This document shows, in pieces, positions 6,300 to 14,743 of a stretch of DNA of 34,254 nt. The translations under genes were made by a program, and so were the position numbers. This DNA is from an uncultured Clostridia bacterium (lineage in GTDB: Bacteria; Bacillota; Clostridia; Oscillospirales; Acutalibacteraceae): the NCBI GenBank assembly GCA_944380855.1, contig CALWIW010000024.1, forward strand, positions 1 to 34,254. Reading direction: 5' to 3'. The notes under the pieces were generated by a model, which worked only from the letters and a program-made list of their open reading frames with translations, did not search any database and was not told where the DNA came from. Each line of letters begins with the position of its first letter. Position 1 is the stretch's first letter.

Positions 6300-8471
6300 T
6301 TGAAAAAAGGATTGAAAAAATGTCTTTCAATAGTCCTTACTATTGCAATGATTTTATCAGTTATGTCCGTATCATTTACTGCGAATGCCGAAGATATTAT
6401 AACAGTAAATGATATCAGAGTTGTACCAGGAGACGAAATCAACTATTATTTTGAAATTGAGGATTCAAGATGGTTCCTTAACGGTGACTACAGAGTTACA
6501 TACGATAACAGAGTTCTTGAATTTACAGCCGGCGAAAAAAATGAATTATATTCTGTTATAAACGACAGCGGTGCTTCTATTATTTTTAACGTTAAGGATA
6601 ACGGAAACGGCACTTCAACAATTTTGATGAACTTTACTACATTGACAGGCGTTAGCTTTGCAAAAATGAGCAAAGTTTTTGCCTATAACTTTAAGGTAAA
6701 GAGCGATGCTCCTGCAGGTGCAAGTAATATTGAAATGTATGTTGATGCAACCTGCGTTTTCACAGGAGAGGGAAGACCTTCTATGGGAACAGTAAATGTT
6801 TCCAATATGCTTAACATTGTTGTAGACGGCGAGGTTAAGGCAGAAAAGGTAAATCTTGTTACAGATCGTATTCCGGGCATTGATGTTTCAGAACTTGAAG
6901 CTCTTATAGCTGAGGCAGAGGCTTTGGTTAAGGAAAGCGGATATACAGCAGACTCCCTATCAGCACTTGAAACAGCTATTGCTCATGCAAAAACAGTTGC
7001 AGAATTCCCTGAAACTCAGCAGGGAGTTACTGATGAGATAGCAGCACTTCAGGCAGCTATTGACGGTCTTGTAATTGATACAGCAGCTCTTGAAGCACTT
7101 ATCGCTCAGGCAAAGGAACTTGATACAGAAGGTTTTACAGCCGAAACTGTAGAAGCATTGAATAGTGCAATCACAGCAGCAGAGGCAGTTGTTGCAAATC
7201 CTGAAAGCGTACAGGCAGTAAAAGACGCAGCAGCAGCTCTCCAGGCAGCTATGGACGGTCTTAAAATTGATACAGCAGCTCTTGAAGCACTTATTGCTCA
7301 GGCAAAAGAGATCGATACAACAGGTTATACAGCTGCAACTGTAGAAGCATTGAACAGTGCAATCACAGCAGCAGAGACAGTTGCTGCAAATCCTGAAAGC
7401 GTACAGGCAGTAAAAGACGCAGCAGCAGTTCTCCAGGCAGCAATGGACGGTCTTGTAATTGACACAGCAGCTCTTGAAGCACTTATTGCTCAGGCAAAGG
7501 AACTTGACACAGAAGGTTATACACAGGAATCAATAGATGCATTGAATAATGCAATCACAGCAGCAGAGACAGTTGCAGCAGCTCCTGAAAGCGTACAGGC
7601 TGTTACAGAAGCAATTGCAGCACTTCGGGCAGCTATTGACGGTCTTGCAGTAGATACAACAGCTCTTGAAGCACTTATTGCTCAGGCAAAGGGACTTGAT
7701 ACAGAGGGCTATACAGCCGCAACTGTAGAAGCATTGAATAATGCAATTACAGCAGCGGAGGCAGTTATCAAAGCACCTGAAAGTGTTCAGGCAGTAAAAG
7801 ACGCTGCAGCAGCTCTTCGGGCAGCAATGGACGGACTTGTAATTGACACAGCAGAGCTTGAAGCTCTTATCGCAGAAGCAGAAGCAATTAATACAGAAGG
7901 ATATACAACAGGAACAGTAAATGCTTTGAAAAGTGCAATTGCTGAAGCAAAGAATGTAGTTGCTAATCCTTCAAGTGTTCAGGCAGTTAAGAACGAGATT
8001 GTAAGACTTCAGAACGTAATGAATAGTCTTATTCCGATAACAAAAGATTTGAGAGCTGCTATTGAAAATGCAGAAAAGAAGCTCAACATGGATATCTATT
8101 CACCAAAGAGCAAAGCTGCACTTCAGGAAAAAGCAGATGCAGGTAAAGAACTTCTTAATGCTATAGATAACGGAGAAAGATTTGTTTCCTATGAGGAAGT
8201 TGTAGAAGCTACCAATGCTATCAATGATGCAATAGCTGCTTTGATTGAGGGAGTTCTTCTCGGTGATGCTGACGGAAGTAATACAGTAAATGTCTTGGAT
8301 GCTACACAGATTCAAAAATTCCTTGCCGACTTAATTTCAGAAGATGAGATAGTAAGGCTTGCAGCTGATGCAAATAAAGACGGAAAGATTTCAATCCTTG
8401 ACGCTACAACGGTTCAGATTCGCCTTTCATTGGGTGAGAAGGACGAATATGTATTCGCCGATGAGGCCTGA
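6300..8471 (+). CDS. Secreted cohesin-like / FIVAR-repeat / dockerin protein
   Basis: Start is TTG after an ACGGGGG site. Residues 1-30 are a signal peptide ending in ANA. Residues about 33-178 form one cohesin-like beta module (RWFLNGDYRVTYDNRVLEF near 57-75; MNFTTLTGVSF near 110-120), the same module that occurs five times in the next gene. Residues 195-580 are six FIVAR-like helical repeats of 64-65 residues, with a divergent seventh to about 650. Residues about 652-715 are a type I dockerin with two calcium loops, DADGSNTVNVLD and DANKDGKISILD. The dockerin predicts docking to a cohesin on a surface or secreted scaffold; the helical repeats probably act as a stalk. No enzyme domain, LPXTG or SLH anchor is present. 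Ligand and partner are unknown. Confidence 0.85.
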   Translation: MKKGLKKCLSIVLTIAMILSVMSVSFTANAEDIITVNDIRVVPGDEINYYFEIEDSRWFLNGDYRVTYDNRVLEFTAGEKNELYSVINDSGASIIFNVKDNGNGTSTILMNFTTLTGVSFAKMSKVFAYNFKVKSDAPAGASNIEMYVDATCVFTGEGRPSMGTVNVSNMLNIVVDGEVKAEKVNLVTDRIPGIDVSELEALIAEAEALVKESGYTADSLSALETAIAHAKTVAEFPETQQGVTDEIAALQAAIDGLVIDTAALEALIAQAKELDTEGFTAETVEALNSAITAAEAVVANPESVQAVKDAAAALQAAMDGLKIDTAALEALIAQAKEIDTTGYTAATVEALNSAITAAETVAANPESVQAVKDAAAVLQAAMDGLVIDTAALEALIAQAKELDTEGYTQESIDALNNAITAAETVAAAPESVQAVTEAIAALRAAIDGLAVDTTALEALIAQAKGLDTEGYTAATVEALNNAITAAEAVIKAPESVQAVKDAAAALRAAMDGLVIDTAELEALIAEAEAINTEGYTTGTVNALKSAIAEAKNVVANPSSVQAVKNEIVRLQNVMNSLIPITKDLRAAIENAEKKLNMDIYSPKSKAALQEKADAGKELLNAIDNGERFVSYEEVVEATNAINDAIAALIEGVLLGDADGSNTVNVLDATQIQKFLADLISEDEIVRLAADANKDGKISILDATTVQIRLSLGEKDEYVFADEA
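7077..7844 (+). repeat. Four near-identical 192-bp coding repeats
   Basis: Repeats two to five of the FIVAR array (64 codons each) are close to identical at the DNA level; for example CTTGAAGCACTTAT and GAAAGCGTACAGGCAGT recur. This suggests recent tandem duplication, and copy number may vary between strains by slippage or recombination. Confidence 0.85.
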
Positions 8472-8552
8472 TAAAACAAGTCTTAAGCTAAAATATTAAA
8501 AAATTGCTCAACAAATATTGAATTAGTGTACTTTCATTAATTATAAAAAAAT

Positions 8553-8584
8553 AAGGAGTCTGTAAATATTGCAGACTCCTTTTT
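8553..8584 (+). terminator. Terminator after the first dockerin gene
   Basis: The stem AAGGAGTCTG / CAGACTCCTT (8553-8562 with 8572-8581) is followed by a T run. Confidence 0.88.
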
Positions 8585-8651
8585 ATATGTAGATATTTTT
8601 TGAGGCTTATTGTAAATAATGTATAAAAAATGTTTTTATTGATATATATTA

Positions 8652-8679
8652 TTGACAAAGAGGTGGAAAATGGTATAAT
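8652..8679 (+). promoter_or_regulatory. Promoter of the five-module dockerin gene
   Basis: A perfect TTGACA (8652-8657) lies 16 bases before a perfect TATAAT (8674-8679), about 60 bases ahead of the start codon. Confidence 0.8.
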
Positions 8680-8740
8680 GAATATGTACAAAATAAATTA
8701 AATTATAATTGTGCGTAAAAAAAGATTGGAGGTTTAAACA

Positions 8741-11700
8741 GTGAAAACGAACTACTTGAAAAAGTGTATTTCCGTACTTCTTTCCATTTCTATGCTTGCG
8801 TCATTGTTTGCTGTATCTTTTACGGCATCAGCGGAAGAAGTTTTGGTTGTTGACGGAAAAAGTTACCAAAAAGGAGATATTGTTGAGCTTAAGGGTGACT
8901 TGCAAATTAACAATTGGCTGATGAACGGACAGGTTGAAATACCATACGATTCTACAAAGCTTCAATTGGTTGACGGACAAACCGAAGAAACTATTTTCCC
9001 CGCACTTTCTGAGCAAAACATTAAGGTTTTCTATAATGATATTGCCGCAGAAAACGTATTCCTTTTTAACTTTTCAAATCCAACCGTTGGTATTGATTTT
9101 ACCGAAAGCAAAACTCTTTACAGCCTGAAGTTTGAAGTAATAGGTACAGGCGATATAAAGTTAGCTGATAATGTAAAAATAGTTGATATGAAATCCTATG
9201 CTTTTGAAGGAAGCCCTGAAGGACAGGATAACTTCGAAATGGTTTCTGTTATTGACGAAAACGGTGCTATTCTTGAAGGCAAAGGAACTGTTACAAATGT
9301 TTCACAGCCAATGGGTCCTGTTGAAGAAACCTTGACAGTTGACGGAAAAACCTACAACATCGATGATACTTTTACTTTTGCAGGTGATCTTCAGGTTAAC
9401 AGATGGGTTATGAATACACAAATTGAGCTTAATTACGATAATACTAAGCTTGAGATTGTTGATACAGTATATCCCGTACTTGAAAAAGCAGGAATAAAGG
9501 TTTATGAGAATTACATAAACGATGAAGGCTGGTATAGCTTTAACTTTTCTGATGTAAGCAATGGTGTTGATTTTACTGAGAAAGGTGAGTTGTACGTTGT
9601 TACATTTAAAGTAGTAGGAAACGGAACAACAACTCTCAACGACAAAATTAATATAATTGAAATGTCAGAGTTCCCGTTTGACGGTTCACCCGCCGAAAAT
9701 CCGGGTGCAGAGCTTATACCGGTAGATATCACAGATGGTAATGGTGGTTTCAACGGAGATAAGGGTTCTTTCGAGAATTCTATAAAAGAAGAAGTTGCTG
9801 AGAAAACACTTACTGTTGATGGCAAAACTTACAATGTAGGTGAGAAATTTACTTTAGTTGGTCAGCTTCAGGCAAACAGATGGCTTATCAATGCACAGTT
9901 TAATCTTGATTTTGATAACACCAAGATTAAGATAGTGGATACTGCTTATCCTGTTTTGGAGGAAGCAGGTATATCGGCAGTTGAAAATTACAACAACGAC
10001 GAGGGTTGGTATACATTTAACTTTACAGATGTTGAAAACGGTGCAGACTTTACTTCAGTGGCAAATCTTTACGAGGTTACATTTGAGGTTATAGACGGCG
10101 GTACAACAACTTTGGCAGATAAGGCTGCTTTTGATGTTATCTGCACATTCCCGTTTGCCGGTTCTCCTGCAGTAAATCCGGGTGCAGAAATAGAAATGGT
10201 GGATATTTCTGACGGTAACGGCGGAATTAAAGAAGGTGAAGGTAAAGTAGAACATATTATCGATCCTGAACCTCCTGTAGTTGATACCTTAGTTGTAGAC
10301 GGTCATTTGTACAAGCTTGGTGATACTGTAAGATTTAACATTGATCTTCAAGCCTATAATTGGATTATGAACGGTCAGTATACACTGAATTTTGATAATA
10401 CAAAGCTTCAGCTTAAATCCGCATATTATCCTGTTCTTGAGGAAGCAGGAATTAATGTAGTTGAAAACATAAACAACGAAGATGGATTCTATACATTTAA
10501 TTTCCTGGATATTGAAAAGGGTGTAGATTTCACAACCAAGAACGTATTGGTTGCAATGGAGTTTAAGGTAATCGGTACAGGAGAAGCAATGCTTGACAAA
10601 AACTCTGTTATTGATGCTTTGAGTACATTTGATTTTGAGGGTTCACCGGCAGATCCTGAAAATGAAGGAAAGCCTATAAATATGGTAGATATTACTGAAG
10701 GCTTGAACGGTGTAAATCCTGAATACGGTGAATTGGAATACTATCAGGGAAAACCTAATATTATAGAAAAATTCACTGTTAACGGACAAGAAGTAAAAGC
10801 CGGAGATATCGTAGAATATCGTGTATGGGTTAAAAATGATAAGTATTGGCTTGTAAACTCAGAATTTGATATTCTTTACACAAATCATTATCTTGATCTT
10901 ATAGAAGTTACATATCCCGGACTTGAGAGTATTGCAGGATATGTTGTAGATAATAATATTGTTGACTCCGGATTGCTTGAGTCACAGGGCAAAACAGCAG
11001 GCGAATTTTTGTTCAATTTCACAAATATCCATTCAGGTGTTGACTTTACACAGGGTGCATATATGGCTGTACTTAAATTTAAGGTACATGAGTCCACAAA
11101 TCCTGAAATACCTGCAACAGGAGCTTCCGTAATTGAACTTAACAATAACGTTGTTAATGACATGAATGTATTCCCGTTTGAGGGCTCAGGTGCTTCACAC
11201 GATATAGAGGATAAGAGAGATCTCGTAAATGTTATTGGTGAAGATGGTTTGCCCACAACTGATGAATTCAGACTTGAAACAGAAGTAATCAGCGAAGTTA
11301 CCCTTGATTGGGAAGCTTTGCAGGAAGCTTATGATAAGTGGGCAGCATTCGATACAGACGGTTACACAGCTGAATCTGTAGCAGCTCTTCAAGAGGCTCT
11401 TACTGAAACAAAGAAAATGCTTGATGATTTCAATGCAGGAAACTTTGACGGTTATACTCAGGATATGATTGACCAGCAGCTTGAAAAACTTAATGCAGCA
11501 GGCGAAGCACTTGTTGTTGATAAATCACAGTTGAAAGCATTGATTGATGATGCTAAAGCAATTCTTGAGGATAAGGATACACTTTATGTACCTGAAACAA
11601 TCGAGGCTCTCAAAGAGGCTGTTGATAAGGCACAAGCGGTTGTAAATAACGAGAATGCTACAGTTCAAGAGGTAAAAGACGAGATAGAAGCACTTCAGAA

Positions 11701-11947
11701 GGCTATTGACGGAGTTAAGAAGGGTGCTTATCTCGGAGATGTTAATTATGATGGCAGAATAACCATTGTTGACGCAACATATATCCAGCTTTTTGCGGCA
11801 GAAATAGAGACTCCGGAAAAATTCTATGAAGAACTTGCAGATGTTGACAAAGACGGCAAAATAAATATCTTAGATGCAACAGAGATTCAAAAGATTTTAG
11901 CATTATATATGCCTTGGGAGATAGTTGAGATACCTGCAGGAGTTTAA
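8741..11947 (+). CDS. Secreted five-module cohesin-like scaffold with dockerin
   Basis: Start is GTG after TGGAGG at 8-base spacing. The protein has 1068 residues: a signal peptide (1-31), then five related beta modules at about 33-185, 196-348, 354-507, 514-668 and 676-850. Each shows a hydrophobic strand with W-x-[MIV]-N, then [YF]D-x-TK[LI], and later FNF followed by G-x-DFT. The YDxTKL pattern and length of about 155 residues are like cohesins of cellulosome scaffolds. Two FIVAR-like helical segments follow (about 855-996), then a type I dockerin (997-1055; loops DVNYDGRITIVD and DVDKDGKINILD). Several cohesin-like modules plus a dockerin on one chain is the plan of an adaptor scaffoldin. 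No carbohydrate-binding or catalytic domain is visible. The modules are divergent, so cohesin activity is inference. Confidence 0.83.
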   Translation: MKTNYLKKCISVLLSISMLASLFAVSFTASAEEVLVVDGKSYQKGDIVELKGDLQINNWLMNGQVEIPYDSTKLQLVDGQTEETIFPALSEQNIKVFYNDIAAENVFLFNFSNPTVGIDFTESKTLYSLKFEVIGTGDIKLADNVKIVDMKSYAFEGSPEGQDNFEMVSVIDENGAILEGKGTVTNVSQPMGPVEETLTVDGKTYNIDDTFTFAGDLQVNRWVMNTQIELNYDNTKLEIVDTVYPVLEKAGIKVYENYINDEGWYSFNFSDVSNGVDFTEKGELYVVTFKVVGNGTTTLNDKINIIEMSEFPFDGSPAENPGAELIPVDITDGNGGFNGDKGSFENSIKEEVAEKTLTVDGKTYNVGEKFTLVGQLQANRWLINAQFNLDFDNTKIKIVDTAYPVLEEAGISAVENYNNDEGWYTFNFTDVENGADFTSVANLYEVTFEVIDGGTTTLADKAAFDVICTFPFAGSPAVNPGAEIEMVDISDGNGGIKEGEGKVEHIIDPEPPVVDTLVVDGHLYKLGDTVRFNIDLQAYNWIMNGQYTLNFDNTKLQLKSAYYPVLEEAGINVVENINNEDGFYTFNFLDIEKGVDFTTKNVLVAMEFKVIGTGEAMLDKNSVIDALSTFDFEGSPADPENEGKPINMVDITEGLNGVNPEYGELEYYQGKPNIIEKFTVNGQEVKAGDIVEYRVWVKNDKYWLVNSEFDILYTNHYLDLIEVTYPGLESIAGYVVDNNIVDSGLLESQGKTAGEFLFNFTNIHSGVDFTQGAYMAVLKFKVHESTNPEIPATGASVIELNNNVVNDMNVFPFEGSGASHDIEDKRDLVNVIGEDGLPTTDEFRLETEVISEVTLDWEALQEAYDKWAAFDTDGYTAESVAALQEALTETKKMLDDFNAGNFDGYTQDMIDQQLEKLNAAGEALVVDKSQLKALIDDAKAILEDKDTLYVPETIEALKEAVDKAQAVVNNENATVQEVKDEIEALQKAIDGVKKGAYLGDVNYDGRITIVDATYIQLFAAEIETPEKFYEELADVDKDGKINILDATEIQKILALYMPWEIVEIPAGV

Positions 11948-12002
11948 ATTTTGTTTCATTAAATACGCACTTAATGGACAAGTAATTTAATTTATTGACG
12001 TG

Positions 12003-12036
12003 GGCCGCAGCATTTATTGCTGCGGTCTTGTTTTTT
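12003..12036 (+). terminator. Terminator after the scaffold-like gene
   Basis: CCGCAGCA pairs with TGCTGCGG (12005-12012 with 12018-12025), extended by two weaker pairs, and is followed by a T-rich tract. Confidence 0.85.
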
Positions 12037-12198
12037 ATATACTCCTAAATTTGTATAAAAAGTTTTAGCAAGAATTAAGTTTAAAATCATATAAAATTCA
12101 TTTTTACTCATTAATATTATATTATTAAGAGTTAGACAAAGAATAATGTAGCTTTATGTGAATAATAAATGAAATTTGTTGTATATTTGAATATTTTC

Positions 12199-12227
12199 TT
12201 GATTTGTTTTCACAAATAATATAAAAT
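12199..12227 (+). promoter_or_regulatory. Promoter of the LRR-dockerin gene
   Basis: TTGATT (12199-12204), 17 bases, then TAAAAT (12222-12227). Confidence 0.5.
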
Positions 12228-12274
12228 TATAATAAGAAATGACTCTAGAATTTATAATGTAAGGGGGACTTAGT

Positions 12275-13204
12275 GTGAGATATTGTAAAAAAATATCCTC
12301 TTTTGCGTCTGTTTTTTTACTTGTATCCATAATTTGTCAGCTTAATGTAAATGCGGAGACATATTTTGCCAGTGAGGATTTTAAATACACATACAGATAT
12401 GACGGCACAATATCTGTAGCGGGATATCTGGGCACATCTTCAAACCTTAATATTCCCGATACTATTTCCGGAGAGAACGTTACCGAAATATCATGGAACG
12501 CATTTAACGGCAACAAGTCCATTGAGAGTGTTAGTTTTCCCGATACATTAAAGATTATCGGTGACAGTTCTTTTGCTAATTGTATCAGCCTTAAAAGTAT
12601 TGTAATACCGTATTCCGTTACAAAGATAGGAGCGAATGCTTTTTACAGCTGTACGGCTGCGTCTGTTATTGAGATAAAAGGGAATTTGGAGTCTGTAGAG
12701 AAATATTCTTTTAACAGATGCAGTTCTGTAAAAGAAATTGTTTTGCCCGAAACAGTAAAATCCTTCGGAGATTATGCTTTTTATGGGTGTAGTTCATTAG
12801 AGTATATATATATTCCCCCTTCAACAACATACATTGAAAAACACGCTTTTGACGAGTGCGGTAAGCTTGTAATTTACGGATACAGCGGTTCCTATGCTGA
12901 AGTGTACGCAGGTGAAAAAAATATAGACTTTGTTTCTGTAGGAGAAGTTGAAAGCCAAAGGTTTTCCGAAAACAAAATAAACAGTGTTCAGGGAAGCTAT
13001 AATAAATTTGAAAACAATAATGCTTGGGATTTAAACAGCGACGGTATAGTTAATAATTTGGATTTTAAAGTGCTGTGTCAATTTTTAGTTAAAACCAAAA
13101 ATTGTTTTTTTGGAGAAAGTAATTACGATTTTAACGGTGACAGGAAATTTAACATAGCTGATGTTACCTGTTTGCAGATAAAAATATCTGTTATTTCTGT
13201 CTGA
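12275..13204 (+). CDS. Secreted BspA-type leucine-rich-repeat protein with dockerin
   Basis: Start is GTG after AAGGGGG. The 309-residue protein has a signal peptide (about 1-27, ending in VNA). Residues about 60-205 are BspA-like (LRR_5) repeats of about 23 residues with the pattern I-x-x-x-A-F-x-x-C-x-S-L-x-x-I-x-I-P; for example FANCISLKSIVIPYSVTKIG and FYGCSSLEYIYIPPSTTYIE. Residues about 248-307 are a dockerin-like pair of calcium loops (DLNSDGIVNNLD and DFNGDRKFNIAD). BspA repeats generally mediate protein or surface binding. It is the third dockerin protein in a row, each with its own start signals and apparently its own transcript. Its repeats show no enzyme motif. Confidence 0.87.
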   Translation: MRYCKKISSFASVFLLVSIICQLNVNAETYFASEDFKYTYRYDGTISVAGYLGTSSNLNIPDTISGENVTEISWNAFNGNKSIESVSFPDTLKIIGDSSFANCISLKSIVIPYSVTKIGANAFYSCTAASVIEIKGNLESVEKYSFNRCSSVKEIVLPETVKSFGDYAFYGCSSLEYIYIPPSTTYIEKHAFDECGKLVIYGYSGSYAEVYAGEKNIDFVSVGEVESQRFSENKINSVQGSYNKFENNNAWDLNSDGIVNNLDFKVLCQFLVKTKNCFFGESNYDFNGDRKFNIADVTCLQIKISVISV

Positions 13205-13224
13205 GTTTTATTTAATTAAAACTC
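13203..13224 (+). terminator. Weak hairpin at the end of the LRR gene
   Basis: GAGTTTTA (13203-13210) pairs perfectly with TAAAACTC (13217-13224), overlapping the stop codon. No good T run follows because the next promoter begins at once, so termination efficiency is uncertain. Confidence 0.45.
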
Positions 13225-13253
13225 TTGACAATCATTATATATAAGCATATAAT
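13225..13253 (+). promoter_or_regulatory. Promoter of the trp transport operon
   Basis: A perfect TTGACA (13225-13230), a 17-base spacer and a perfect TATAAT (13248-13253), placed just ahead of the T-box leader. Confidence 0.85.
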
Positions 13254-13283
13254 ATATACAGTTATTAATTTAATATGTTAAAC

Positions 13284-13536
13284 CATTGATGAGGAGATAA
13301 CGCTGTATACGAACTCACAGAGAGTCTCAGGTGCTGGGATTGAGACAGGAAACGGTATTGCAAATGGACCTCGGAGGGTGCGGGGGAATTTAGTATCCCG
13401 CAACGTGTTCTCACGTTACAGAGATAGAATGTGTTGGCATTCGATGAGTGGGCATTTTGTCAAACAAGGTGGCACCGCAGATATTTTGCATTATCTGTCC
13501 TTGGGTTATATTTATAACCTGAGGGCTTTTTTATTT
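13284..13536 (+). promoter_or_regulatory. T-box riboswitch, probable tryptophan specificity
   Basis: The T-box element AAGGTGGCACCGC (13466-13478) is nearly consensus. Its first bases AAGG can pair with CCTT (13499-13502) to build the antiterminator; the alternative is the hairpin at about 13497-13527 followed by CTTTTTT. Stem I starts with GATGAGGAGATAACG, where GAGG (13291-13294) pairs with CCTC (13369-13372). The 3' specifier loop reads AAATGGA (13362-13368), giving UGG followed by the usual purine; UGG is the Trp codon. Uncharged tRNA-Trp should therefore promote readthrough into the ABC transporter genes, which fits the known Trp T-box control of trpXYZ in Firmicutes. The T-box call is firm; the specifier is read from pairing by hand. 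Confidence 0.92.
13497..13535 (+). terminator. T-box-controlled terminator
   Basis: GTCCTTGGGTTATA pairs with TATAACCTGAGGGC through Watson-Crick and G-T pairs, and a T run follows. Its 5' arm overlaps the bases used by the antiterminator. Confidence 0.8.
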
Positions 13537-13555
13537 TAGAAAAAGGGTGATAATT

Positions 13556-13591
13556 ATGATATTACTTAAAGAGCGATGGCGTATTTTGTAA
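13556..13591 (+). CDS. Possible 11-residue leader peptide with a Trp codon
   Basis: After the T-box terminator, AAAGGGTGATAATT precedes an ATG at good spacing, and the frame reads MILLKERWRIL then TAA. The single Trp codon is at 13577-13579. Immediately after it, the rest of the frame through the stop codon (13580-13591) is one arm of a 12-bp hairpin whose other arm (13618-13629) abuts the ribosome site of trpX. A ribosome waiting at the Trp codon would cover and open that hairpin. Layout is reminiscent of the Bacillus subtilis rtpA leader, where a T-box and a Trp-rich leader peptide act in series. Translation is inferred, not shown. Confidence 0.45.
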   Translation: MILLKERWRIL

Positions 13592-13629
13592 CGGAACTGA
13601 ATCAGAATAGAATAACATTACGAAATACG
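13580..13629 (+). promoter_or_regulatory. Hairpin joining the leader frame and trpX ribosome site
   Basis: CGTATTTTGTAA (13580-13591) pairs with TTACGAAATACG (13618-13629), eleven Watson-Crick pairs plus one G-T pair, with a 26-base loop. The 3' arm ends directly before AAAGG (13630-13634), the probable trpX ribosome site. There is no T run, so this is not a terminator. Confidence 0.6.
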
Positions 13630-13645
13630 AAAGGTTGATTTATAT

Positions 13646-14650
13646 ATGAAAAAGTTTATTGTAACGATTTTATCAGTTTTAATGTGTACATCAATTTTTG
13701 CAGGCTGCGGTTCAAATGATATCGGTGATAAAGGTTCAGATACAGCTCAGGGTGATAAAGCAAAAATAGGTATTATAAAAATAGTAGAGCACCCGTCTCT
13801 GAATACAATTGAAGAATCAATTGTAACAAGACTTGAGGAGTTGGGATATAAGGACGGAGAAAATGCGGAAATTTCCTGTATGTCCGCACAAAATGACCCG
13901 ACAACTATTCCTCTTATGATGGATAAATTTGTGGCAGACGGTTGCGATATTGTAGTTGCCATATCGACACCGGTGGCAACAGCGGCTATGAATTATGCAG
14001 AACAAATACCTATTGTATTTTCTGCTGTTTCTGACCCGGTAGCCGCAAACCTTACAACAACTCTTGAAAATCCTGATAAAAATGTTACAGGTACCTGCGA
14101 CAGCGTTCCGGTAGATAAAATCATTGACATGGCGTTGAAGCTTACTCCTGATATAAAAACTTTCGGATTTATTTATAATTCCGGCGAGGACAGCTCTGTT
14201 GCAAATATTGAGAGAGCAAAACAGTATTGTGAGGAAAAAGGTCTTAGCTATGTTGAAGCCAATGTTGAAAACAGTACGGCTATACAGCAGGCGGCAGAAT
14301 CATTGGTGACAAAGTGTGACGCAATATTTACACCTACCGACAATACAGTTGCTGAAGGTATGAGCGTGCTTTCTCAGATTTGTAAGGATGCAAAAATACC
14401 ATGCTATGTGGGTGCGGATTCAATGGTTATGGACGGAGGCTTTGCTTCTATCGGAATTACTTATGAAGAATTGGGAATTGAAACGGCAAATATGGTGGAT
14501 AAGGTTCTCAAAGGTACAAAGGTTTCCGATATTCCTGTTATGGTATTTGAGGATTTGTTCACATATATAAATACCACAACAGCAGACGCAATCGGTGTTG
14601 AAGTTAAGGAAGACGTTCTGAACAACGAAAAAACCGTTATTTTTGAATAA
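13646..14650 (+). CDS. trpX: ABC transporter substrate-binding lipoprotein, TrpX-type
   Basis: This 334-residue protein begins with a lipoprotein signal whose lipobox is SIFAGC, with the lipidated cysteine at residue 21, so it should be anchored outside the membrane. The remainder matches the ABC_sub_bind (PF04392) family: an N-lobe starting KIGIIKIVEHPSLNTIEES, MDKFVADGCDIVVAISTPVA, and the C-lobe segment KTFGFIYNSGEDSSVANIE. Together with the downstream permease and ATPase it forms a complete importer. Tryptophan is inferred as the substrate from the UGG T-box upstream and from the known trpXYZ group; the sequence of the binding pocket alone would not show it. Confidence 0.85.
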   Translation: MKKFIVTILSVLMCTSIFAGCGSNDIGDKGSDTAQGDKAKIGIIKIVEHPSLNTIEESIVTRLEELGYKDGENAEISCMSAQNDPTTIPLMMDKFVADGCDIVVAISTPVATAAMNYAEQIPIVFSAVSDPVAANLTTTLENPDKNVTGTCDSVPVDKIIDMALKLTPDIKTFGFIYNSGEDSSVANIERAKQYCEEKGLSYVEANVENSTAIQQAAESLVTKCDAIFTPTDNTVAEGMSVLSQICKDAKIPCYVGADSMVMDGGFASIGITYEELGIETANMVDKVLKGTKVSDIPVMVFEDLFTYINTTTADAIGVEVKEDVLNNEKTVIFE

Positions 14651-14743
14651 GAAAATAATAAGAGTCCCGCCGGAAAAACAATTCTGCTTTTTCCGGCGGT
14701 AACATATAGGGGTAATCCTGTATTAAATTGAGAGGTGTTTCTT

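Larger units (their letters stand above)
11948..12274. other. Intergenic region between dockerin genes
   Basis: This 327-bp A+T-rich stretch holds the terminator of the preceding gene, a weak inverted repeat (ACTCATTAATA near 12117 with TATTAAGAGT near 12134) and the promoter of the following gene. Nothing else is seen. Confidence 0.6.

Noticed and set aside
7077-7844. CRISPR-like repeat array
   Set aside because: The units are 192 bp, in frame and contiguous without spacers; they encode helical protein repeats.
6300-13204. Genomic island or prophage carrying the dockerin genes
   Set aside because: No integrase, transposase, tRNA, attachment-site repeat or abrupt codon-use change was seen at either border.
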